Below, one piece after another: positions 1 through 5,759 of a stretch of 6,586 nt of DNA (positions within the stretch are counted from its first letter, which is position 1; each line of letters opens with the position of its first letter). The stretch covers positions 1 to 6,586 of the forward strand of contig DNNJ01000149.1 of assembly GCA_003487955.1 (NCBI GenBank), read 5' to 3'. This DNA is from Clostridiales bacterium. Its GTDB lineage: Bacteria; Bacillota; Clostridia; Tissierellales; Sedimentibacteraceae. Position numbers and translations under genes: made by a program. Below the pieces are notes generated by a model, which made no database searches, had not been told where the DNA came from, and was given only the letters and a program-made list of their open reading frames with translations.

Positions 1-15
1 TTTTTCAATAAAAAA

Positions 16-26
16 TATAATATAAT
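16..26 (+). promoter_or_regulatory. Two overlapping -10-like TATAAT boxes upstream of the RNA ligase-like gene
   Basis: TATAAT occurs at 16-21 and again at 21-26, sharing one T, inside a very AT-rich stretch. Either could be the -10 element of a promoter for the plus-strand gene at 160, giving a leader of roughly 125-135 bases. The matching -35 hexamer would fall at or beyond the window edge, so it cannot be checked. AT-rich spacers often contain TATAAT by chance, hence the low confidence. Confidence 0.3.
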
Positions 27-72
27 ATTAGAATTAACACATGTTTACCACACCACGATAAATGAATACGCT

Positions 73-99
73 TTGTTATCCTGAGCGTAAGCGAAAATC
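73..99 (+). repeat. Degenerate dispersed repeat, copy A (CCTGAGCG...AGCGAA type)
   Basis: The stretch reads as a decayed form of a dispersed intergenic repeat whose usual shape is TCCTGAGCG, then AGCGAAGGATCTC. A second copy lies on the opposite strand at 5702-5730. Aligned with a one-base gap, the two share TTGT-ATC at one end, GCG-AAGCGAA in the middle and ATC at the other end. This copy has TTATCC where TCATCC is usual, and AAAATC where AAGGATC is usual. It lies in the leader of the RNA ligase-like gene. Family membership is from memory of similar repeats in bacterial genomes and was not searched. Confidence 0.5.
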
Positions 100-102
100 G
101 TG

Positions 103-118
103 TGTCATACCAATGACA
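103..118. repeat. Short perfect palindrome TGTCAT-ACCA-ATGACA
   Basis: Two exact 6-base arms (103-108 and 113-118) flank a 4-base centre. It starts a few bases after repeat copy A and ends about 42 bases before the start codon at 160. It could be an operator or a remnant of the repeat's own TGTCAT end. Arms of this length are not rare by chance. Confidence 0.3.
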
Positions 119-146
119 GAGCAAATAATCATAACAAAAAGATATT

Positions 147-154
147 AGAAAGGA
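147..154 (+). promoter_or_regulatory. Ribosome binding site that fixes the start of the RNA ligase-like gene
   Basis: AGAAAGGA ends 5 bases before the ATG at 160, a good Shine-Dalgarno match and spacing. No comparable site precedes the earlier in-frame ATG at 100, where the upstream sequence is repeat material. This decides the start at 160 and makes the first 20 codons of the longer reading frame untranslated leader. Confidence 0.75.
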
Positions 155-159
155 TTTAT

Positions 160-660
160 ATGAAATATTTCATAGGGGTTCCAATACCCATAAGCTATAA
201 AAATAAAATAGAAATGTTAAGAGCTGAGTTCAGATTCTTCACAACCGAGCCTCACATTACTTTGGTTCCCCCTCCTGCACTTCCTGATGAAGATGATTTT
301 ATTGAAAAAGTGGTGGAAGTATGCAAAACAATTGAGCCTTTTGATATTAGGCTGAATGTTCTTGACCAGTTCGGAAACAGGGTTTTATATGTAAGTGTTG
401 ATTCTCCGGGGTTAATTGATTTACAAAAGAAAATATATGAAATCCTTGGCTTGCAGCAAGAAAGAAGGGGATTTACTCCACATTTAACAATTGTAAAACA
501 AAGACCTAAGCGACCTGTAGATATAGCTGCAATAAGAAAAAGGGCAGAAATAAAACTTATTCCTTCCCCTGAATATACTTTAAATTCAATTACAGTTTAC
601 CATCAACCAAAGGAGCATTCCATTTACATCCCCTACATGGAAATCCCCCTTGGAGAATAA
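160..660 (+). CDS. 2'-5' RNA ligase family protein (2H phosphoesterase, LigT-like)
   Basis: The product is a 166-residue cytoplasmic protein with no signal peptide or membrane segment. It carries the two HxT motifs that define the 2H phosphoesterase fold: HIT at residues 32-34 (context EPHITLV) and HLT at 108-110 (context TPHLTIV). Each histidine-threonine pair contributes one half of a symmetric active site. Spacing and length fit small bacterial LigT/YjcG-like members. Known relatives open or form 2'-5' or 2',3'-cyclic phosphodiester bonds in RNA or small nucleotides, but the true substrate of most bacterial members is unknown, so no specific reaction is assigned. The sequence also fits the family's alternating strand and helix pattern, with YFIGVPIP at the N-terminus and SITVYHQ near the C-terminus. 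The ATG at 160 is chosen because AGAAAGGA precedes it. The gene is convergent with the large helicase, with the inverted-repeat element between them. Confidence 0.85.
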   Translation: MKYFIGVPIPISYKNKIEMLRAEFRFFTTEPHITLVPPPALPDEDDFIEKVVEVCKTIEPFDIRLNVLDQFGNRVLYVSVDSPGLIDLQKKIYEILGLQQERRGFTPHLTIVKQRPKRPVDIAAIRKRAEIKLIPSPEYTLNSITVYHQPKEHSIYIPYMEIPLGE

Positions 661-670
661 CAGCATAATA

Positions 671-769
671 ACGGGGACGGTTCTTTTTGTTCCCAGTGCA
701 GCGGGCAGCACAATGAAGACTATCTTTTTGTTGCAAGTCAATTTTGAGAACGAAAAGAACCGTCCCTGG
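671..769. repeat. Inverted-repeat element with 19-bp arms (REP/MITE-like)
   Basis: The left arm at 674-692 begins GGGACGGTTCTTTTT. The right arm at 748-766 is its reverse complement except at one position (T688 opposite G752), which would be a G-U pair in plus-strand RNA. About 55 bases lie between the arms. A decayed half of the same core, ACGGGGATGGTTCTT, appears at 5688-5702, so this is a dispersed element and not only a local hairpin. It separates two convergent genes, so its transcript hairpin could limit read-through from both sides. Neither side has the U-run of a classical intrinsic terminator. The right arm lies inside the last codons of the helicase frame. Similar GGGGACGGTTCTTTT-type palindromes are remembered from clostridial genomes; this was not searched. 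Confidence 0.75.
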
Positions 770-3700
770 AGTTACTGGAGTTATTAATAAATGTCAGTTG
801 AGGAAGGACTATCAATGTTTCTTTTTCGCTGTCCTCTTGCTTCCAGAATAAAATATGGTTTACTTTAGCGGACAAGGGTTTGTAACCTTTTTCCATATAT
901 ATTTGTATCTCATTTTTAAACTTTGTTGAAAAAAGCAATACATTATTTCCGTCTTTGTCAAAACACCCATTTTCGTCAAATTGCAGTATATCGCCGCTGT
1001 TCAGCCTTTTAACAAGTCTTATTGTCCTGTAAAAATGCGACAGATACACATCGGTATATTTCAGTTGCATTGCTATAATTTCTGCAGGCGGATATTCTTC
1101 ACTATCGTATTCATATTTTATGTTACTTAAAATCATATTCATTATTCCGGTTTTTCTTTCAATAAAATCACCGTTGTAATGAATTGATAATGATTTTTTA
1201 GCTCTTGTCATTCCCACATAAAGCTGTCTTTTTGTTTCTTCCTTGTTCAAATTTAAATCCCTTAACACCATTACAACATGGTCAAATTCCTTCCCTTTTG
1301 ATTTATGAATTGTTGAGACTGTTAATTTGCCGGTATCCGAATAAAAATCTTCTTCACATGATTCTTCAATAAACATCAAAAAATCAGATTTGTATACATG
1401 TTCACCTGCTGTTTCTTCAAAATCTGAAAGTATTTGTTTTAAAAGAGGTAAATTTTCACTTTGAGCAAATCTATTGAACGTTCTTTTTTTCGCATATTCC
1501 CATTCTTCATCATTTATTAAAGGAGTTTCGTTTGATAATTTTAATTCTTTTACGAAGTATCTAACCTCAATCAAATTTTTAAGGTTATACATTCCTCCTC
1601 TTTGCACCATTCCGGCTTTTATTCCATTTTTGTCAAGCAGTGCATATATTTGAAGAGCTTCTTCGTTGGTTTTTGTAAGAATGCAGGTAGAGCCGTATAT
1701 TCCATTCCTTATTATATTGTTGGTCACGGGCACAATGAGACTGCTGCTATTGTACTTCGTTATGGTTACATTTCCCTTTTCCTTTGATACTGCAGTAATG
1801 GGCATGCTTTTTAACCGTCTTTTCATTGTTTGTACAAAATCATTGCTAAAATCTACAATGCTTCTTGAGCTTCTGTAATTTTCCACTAATTCATACATTT
1901 TAGAATTAGGAAAATTTAAAATATAGCTCATATATTTTGAGTCTGAGCCCCTGAAAGAAAAAATATTCTGGTCATCATCCCCCACTGCTATTAACCTCAT
2001 ATCATCATTTCTTTCCATAAGAGTTTTTACAAGCCTGTATTCATTTGCGTCCATATCTTGTGCTTCATCAATCACCAATACTGTCTTTGTGATTCTTGAC
2101 TGCTCCACTTCATTGTTTAATATGGAATCTACGGCATTGTTTATTATATCATTTGATTTTTCTATATTTCCAACTAAACCTAATAAGTCAAAACAATAGG
2201 AATGAAATGTTTTTATTTCAACATAATTTGCCTTTGTCCCTATTAGTTCCATAAGTCTTTTCTTAAACTCTGTAGCTGCCGCTCTTGAAAATGTAATCAT
2301 TAACAGCTGCTCATTTTTCACATCTTCAAGCTGTAAAACAGCTGCCAATTTGTGTACTAAAATTCTTGTCTTACCGCTTCCGGGTCCTGCTGCCACTAAT
2401 ATATATTTTGATTCTTTATCATTTATTATCCCTAATTGTGCCGGTGAAAGCCGGCCGAATAGCTGCCTGAATCTGTCAGGTGTCATGTTTCTTTGGAGTT
2501 CATCTCCTTTTTGACCTTTGAAGTATTTTTTCAAAAATAAGCTGTATTCCAATCGGAAATAGTCATCCACAAATCTAAGGGCAGAATTATAGTCTTCCAT
2601 CATCTTTTTTGCGTATTCACCAACTATGTGTATCATTTCCATCTTGTGTTTGTAAAAATCTTTAAGAGTCTTATAATCATCAGCCTTGTATCTTTTTTTA
2701 TTGTCATTAATGAGTCTTTCTATGCTGATTGCATTGTACATAACAAGAAAGCCCCCTTCGATTTTAAGGATTCCTATTTTCGAAAGGTAGAAAAGTGAAT
2801 CTTCTATCTGCTTGGGAACTGCTTTTTTGTTTAATAGCTGCATGTTGAAATTATACTCTTCCATTAATTCAAGGACAGAAAATTCCAAAGTATTTTCATT
2901 GTTTACATTAATTTTTTGAAGATATTTTAGTATAAATTCCGCAATAGTCCATCTTTCTTCCAATACCTCCAAGGTCTCATCCCTGTTCTTTAATAAAAGT
3001 ACTTTAAGATGATTATTACCTTTGGCACTTCGCTTAACAAGGCCTTTTATCGACCAAAAATTGAAAACCGTTTTAATCTTATCCGGATTGGAACTTTTTA
3101 TGTCTGCTTCCAAAGCAAGCTCATTTAACCCTTTAATATTTATAGTTGTTGTTTTCTCTGATATCTGTGAAAGCAAAAAGCGCTCCAATTCAATATATTC
3201 GTAAAGGTTATCAAAGGATTTGTTTCCAAAGCTGCTTTCATCCATAAATACCGTCAGATCCTTTGCATCGGATAATATCCCTGCCTGCCTCAATAACTGA
3301 ATAACATGTATAACCTGTGCTTTTTCAATTCCCAAATGGTCGGAAATATAATCTACTCTTGATTCTGCATCTTCGCTGCCTGCTCTGCTTCTGCTTCTTG
3401 CGGATATGAGTTTGCTCATTATTCTTGCAGCCTGCTGTTTTTCATTTTCATTAAACAAGTCAGAACCGGCAATTTTTTCGGAAGCCTCCTTCATAGTTCT
3501 TACCATTATGCTGTCTGCAAACACTCTTGGCATGTTTTGCCCTCGTTTAATGTATCCTGCACTCTCCAATGCTGCAACTGCAGTTTTAACTCTTGTTTCA
3601 AGGTCATTCATTCCTTCATCCCAGCCTGCTTTCTTTGCAATTTCCAGTGCTGAATTAGACATGTTTGATCTTAACTTAGTTGTGTTTTTTATTGCTTTCC

Positions 3701-5570
3701 AAATTTGCTGTATTTCTTGTAAGCTGATTTTTGTTCGATTTAACCGAATAAAATGCTTATCTAAATCTCCATCATTAAATAAAACATAGCAGCGAGCGTT
3801 TATGCTTTGGTCTCTGCCTGCCCTTCCTGCTTCTTGTATGTAATTCTCCAATGAATCGGAAATATCGTAGTGTACTACCATTCCTACATCTTTTTTATCT
3901 ACACCCATACCAAATGCCGAAGTTGCAACCATTATATCCACTTCTCCCCGAATGAATGCATCTTGATTTTCACTTTTTTCTTTTATTTCCATTTGACCAT
4001 GGTATGGTCTTGCCTCATAACCATCTTCGGTAAGCCTTTCAGCAAGATCTTCGGCTTGTTTTGTCCTTGAAACATATATGATGGTGGGACAGTTGTTGTA
4101 TTCAATAAGATTTCTTAATGTTTCGTATTTCTCAGAGCCTTCATTCTGTATCACTTTGTATGTAAGGTTTTTCCTCCCTGAATCTGCTGTATAAATCTTC
4201 AATTCTAAATTAAGAGTTTCTTTGAAATATTTTCTTATATCATCTATTACATTTTGTTTTGCCGTAGCTGTAAAACATGATACAGGTATTATGTAATCAA
4301 GATTTTTCTTTTCGCAAATCTTCTTAATAAATTCTGCTATATAAAGATAATCCACCCTGAAATCCTGCCCCCAGGCAGAAAAACAATGTGCTTCATCAAT
4401 TATGAATCTTGCAATTTTACGATCCTGCAACAACTTTTCTATAGATTTTGACCTGAGAGATTCCGGCGCAATATAGAGTATATGAGCATCACCGCTCTCA
4501 ACTCTTTTGATTGCCTCTGCTCTTTCTATGGGGTCTAATAGCCCGTTAATAGTTACGGCATCTGTTATATTGATTTTTTCCAAATTATCGACCTGGTCTT
4601 TCATAAGAGATTGAAGAGGTGATATTACAACGCTTAGGGATTTCGTATTTCTTCCCGCCATAAGTGCAGGAATCTGGAATGTAATTGATTTACCCCCGCC
4701 CGTGGGAAAAACCGCCAAAAGAGACTCACCGTTTATGGCGCTATTAACTGCTTGCTCCTGCAAAGGAACACCATCAAAGCTTCTATATGCATCATAACCG
4801 AAAAACCTTTTAAGACCCTTTACAGCATCCATCGTTTCATTGCAGTATTCACAACCGGGAAGACACCTTATGCCCCGCAGCTGGTTCATGACACTGTCCA
4901 CATAAGGATATGTCATAAGCACCCAAGGAGGCGTTATGGAATACTCATCATCTGCATATATAAGAGACAGGCAGTAGGCAAGCTCTATTGTATGAACATC
5001 AATAATATGTTTAATATCTGCATTCTCGCATAACTTACCATAGAAAAATTTTCTTATCTCTTTTTCCGCTTCTAAATTTGCGCCTTCACTATTGTATTTT
5101 ATATATTTAAAGAAATCTTTAAACTCCTCTTTGTCATTCAGCAATATATAGAATATCCTTTTTATTTCATCAGGCAGCAAGTTAAAAGCTCCTATTTCAT
5201 CGAAAAGTAGCTCCATTGCTTTCTTTGAATCGCTTACAGGATTATTAATCTCGTCTGTCAGCAGCTTATCATCCTTCACCAATGAATGATAAGGTCTTTG
5301 AGGAAATAAAAGAGCAGATAAATGCAAGGTGTCGATAACACCGGCACATTTAATCTGCCCTAAATATTTATTTAAATATTTTAAGTCATGAGAAATTATA
5401 TTATGTCCGCATAAAAAGTCGGTTTCTAAAAGAAATCCCCTGATGACATCAAGTGAAGCACCATGAATATATTCTCCGTTTGGCCTTATAGCACCAAAGT
5501 CACTGATTTTTCCTGATTCAGGCACTACTTCCGCATCAATAAATGTTATCTGCTTCATAACAACTGCCAT
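738..5570 (-). CDS. Exonuclease-RecQ-UvrD fusion: DEDD-like nuclease plus SF2 and SF1 helicases
   Basis: This 1610-residue protein is probably a cytoplasmic ATP-driven DNA-processing enzyme. Residues 6-125 resemble a DnaQ/DEDD 3'-5' exonuclease: FIDAE (D12, E14), GHNIISHD (D62) and NNPVSD (D114). A cysteine cluster (C236, C240, C243) precedes a RecQ core at 253-600: LQEQAV, PTGGGKS (K294), DEAH (392-395), WGQDFR, TATA (434-437), GMGVD and QEAGRAGRD (579-587). Residues 600-1035 appear to be winged-helix and helical linker segments; neither the RecQ four-cysteine zinc site nor an HRDC domain is recognisable. A compact UvrD/Rep core spans 1040-1470: GPGSGKT (K1067), TFHS, DEAQD (1168-1172), GDDDQNIFSFRG, ENYRSS, STIHKSKGKEFD and YVGMTRAKK. 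A small domain at about 1500-1594 ends ILWK/VLPQLTF-like, and the final 16 residues run into a repeat. The ATG at 5558 (MKQITF) is an equally plausible start, because AGGATGG lies 8 bases before it while AGG abuts the first ATG. Similar large RecQ-family proteins occur in Clostridia and Bacteroidetes (recalled, not searched). The cellular role, repair or defence, is unknown. Confidence 0.9.
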   Translation of the reverse strand: MAVVMKQITFIDAEVVPESGKISDFGAIRPNGEYIHGASLDVIRGFLLETDFLCGHNIISHDLKYLNKYLGQIKCAGVIDTLHLSALLFPQRPYHSLVKDDKLLTDEINNPVSDSKKAMELLFDEIGAFNLLPDEIKRIFYILLNDKEEFKDFFKYIKYNSEGANLEAEKEIRKFFYGKLCENADIKHIIDVHTIELAYCLSLIYADDEYSITPPWVLMTYPYVDSVMNQLRGIRCLPGCEYCNETMDAVKGLKRFFGYDAYRSFDGVPLQEQAVNSAINGESLLAVFPTGGGKSITFQIPALMAGRNTKSLSVVISPLQSLMKDQVDNLEKINITDAVTINGLLDPIERAEAIKRVESGDAHILYIAPESLRSKSIEKLLQDRKIARFIIDEAHCFSAWGQDFRVDYLYIAEFIKKICEKKNLDYIIPVSCFTATAKQNVIDDIRKYFKETLNLELKIYTADSGRKNLTYKVIQNEGSEKYETLRNLIEYNNCPTIIYVSRTKQAEDLAERLTEDGYEARPYHGQMEIKEKSENQDAFIRGEVDIMVATSAFGMGVDKKDVGMVVHYDISDSLENYIQEAGRAGRDQSINARCYVLFNDGDLDKHFIRLNRTKISLQEIQQIWKAIKNTTKLRSNMSNSALEIAKKAGWDEGMNDLETRVKTAVAALESAGYIKRGQNMPRVFADSIMVRTMKEASEKIAGSDLFNENEKQQAARIMSKLISARSRSRAGSEDAESRVDYISDHLGIEKAQVIHVIQLLRQAGILSDAKDLTVFMDESSFGNKSFDNLYEYIELERFLLSQISEKTTTINIKGLNELALEADIKSSNPDKIKTVFNFWSIKGLVKRSAKGNNHLKVLLLKNRDETLEVLEERWTIAEFILKYLQKINVNNENTLEFSVLELMEEYNFNMQLLNKKAVPKQIEDSLFYLSKIGILKIEGGFLVMYNAISIERLINDNKKRYKADDYKTLKDFYKHKMEMIHIVGEYAKKMMEDYNSALRFVDDYFRLEYSLFLKKYFKGQKGDELQRNMTPDRFRQLFGRLSPAQLGIINDKESKYILVAAGPGSGKTRILVHKLAAVLQLEDVKNEQLLMITFSRAAATEFKKRLMELIGTKANYVEIKTFHSYCFDLLGLVGNIEKSNDIINNAVDSILNNEVEQSRITKTVLVIDEAQDMDANEYRLVKTLMERNDDMRLIAVGDDDQNIFSFRGSDSKYMSYILNFPNSKMYELVENYRSSRSIVDFSNDFVQTMKRRLKSMPITAVSKEKGNVTITKYNSSSLIVPVTNNIIRNGIYGSTCILTKTNEEALQIYALLDKNGIKAGMVQRGGMYNLKNLIEVRYFVKELKLSNETPLINDEEWEYAKKRTFNRFAQSENLPLLKQILSDFEETAGEHVYKSDFLMFIEESCEEDFYSDTGKLTVSTIHKSKGKEFDHVVMVLRDLNLNKEETKRQLYVGMTRAKKSLSIHYNGDFIERKTGIMNMILSNIKYEYDSEEYPPAEIIAMQLKYTDVYLSHFYRTIRLVKRLNSGDILQFDENGCFDKDGNNVLLFSTKFKNEIQIYMEKGYKPLSAKVNHILFWKQEDSEKETLIVLPQLTFINNSSNSRDGSFRSQN
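766..783. repeat. Tandem 9-bp duplication CTGGAGTTA x2
   Basis: CTGGAGTTA at 766-774 is repeated exactly at 775-783, directly abutting the outer end of the right arm of the inverted-repeat element. Within the helicase frame it encodes most of the low-complexity NNSSNS stretch near the C-terminus. It could be slippage or a scar from insertion of the element. No matching copy was seen beyond the left arm, so it is not a normal target-site duplication. Confidence 0.6.
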
Positions 5571-5577
5571 CCTGATT

Positions 5578-5591
5578 GTATAATCTTATAC
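5578..5591. promoter_or_regulatory. Palindrome GTATAA-TC-TTATAC near the helicase transcription start
   Basis: Two exact 6-base arms flank a 2-base centre. The palindrome begins about where transcription from the adjacent promoter should start and ends 7 bases before the first ATG on the minus strand. That position suits a repressor operator, but the sequence is AT-rich and no known operator was recognised. Confidence 0.3.
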
Positions 5592-5598
5592 CCAATTT

Positions 5599-5627
5599 AT
5601 TATACAACAAGTGGAAAACAATTTCAA
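5599..5627 (-). promoter_or_regulatory. Sigma-A-type promoter for the helicase gene
   Basis: Read on the minus strand, TTGAAA (5627-5622) is followed by exactly 17 bases and then TATAAT (5604-5599). The -35 box differs from TTGACA at one base and the -10 box is perfect. The predicted start is near 5592, giving a leader of about 22 bases to the first ATG or 34 to the second. The helicase is therefore likely transcribed on its own and need not depend on read-through from glmM. Confidence 0.7.
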
Positions 5628-5658
5628 GAGAACAGCGACATCGTGCAACGTGAACAAC

Positions 5659-5702
5659 GGACAACGGGGATGTACTAAGGACAACGACGGGGATGGTTCT
5701 TG
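5659..5702. repeat. Degenerate tandem repeats ending in a decayed half of the inverted-repeat element
   Basis: GGACAACGGGGATGTACTAA (5659-5678) is followed directly by GGACAACGACGGGGATGGTT (5679-5698), a related unit with a 3-base insertion. A further partial AACAACG lies just before, at about 5653-5659. The second unit contains ACGGGGATGGTTCTT, which matches the left arm core at 672-686 (ACGGGGACGGTTCTT) except for one C-to-T change. No partner arm is visible nearby, so this looks like a solo, decayed arm that has been partly duplicated. Confidence 0.55.
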
Positions 5703-5730
5703 AGATCCTTCGCTTCGCACATGATGACAA
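5702..5730 (-). repeat. Dispersed repeat, copy B (TTGTCATC...AGCGAAGGATCTC type)
   Basis: On the minus strand it reads TTGTCATCATGTGCGAAGCG followed by AAGGATCTC, close to the repeat whose usual form is GTCATCCTGAGCG-AGCGAAGGATCTC. Copy A at 73-99 lies in the opposite orientation, so the pair brackets the two accessory genes. It sits in the spacer between glmM and the helicase promoter. Adjacent at 5735-5755 is a weak 6-bp hairpin (TTGGGT/ACCCAA) just past the glmM stop codon with no U-run after it on the minus strand. Confidence 0.6.
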
Positions 5731-5759
5731 CCCGTTGGGTGTGAAAAGTACCCAAGACT

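Noticed and set aside
100..159. Upstream ATG at 100 as the start of the RNA ligase-like gene
   Set aside because: The extra 20 residues come from repeat and palindrome sequence, have no ribosome binding site and precede a typical family N-terminus (MKYFIG).
1602..1878. Two short hydrophobic plus-strand open frames (1602-1787 and 1666-1878)
   Set aside because: They overlap one another and the conserved UvrD core on the other strand; no independent support for coding.
3406..3789. 127-residue plus-strand open frame antisense to the helicase
   Set aside because: Lies wholly within the helicase coding region in a shadow frame; hydrophobic composition is what antisense reading of lysine- and glutamate-rich codons produces.
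4752..5033. 93-residue plus-strand open frame antisense to the helicase
   Set aside because: Antisense shadow of the RecQ-proximal region with no family resemblance or start signal.
5640..5700. Repeated GACAACG units as a CRISPR-like array
   Set aside because: The units are short, adjacent, unequal and lack spacers of constant length. No cas gene is present.
5536..5730. 64-residue minus-strand open frame overlapping the helicase start
   Set aside because: It is out of frame with the helicase, translates the repeats and promoter region, and overlaps the helicase N-terminal codons. No ribosome binding site or recognisable protein.
5735..5755. Hairpin TTGGGT/ACCCAA as a glmM terminator
   Set aside because: The stem is only 6 bp, no U-run follows on the minus strand, and it lies in repeat-derived sequence. 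It may contribute to termination but is not supported as an intrinsic terminator.
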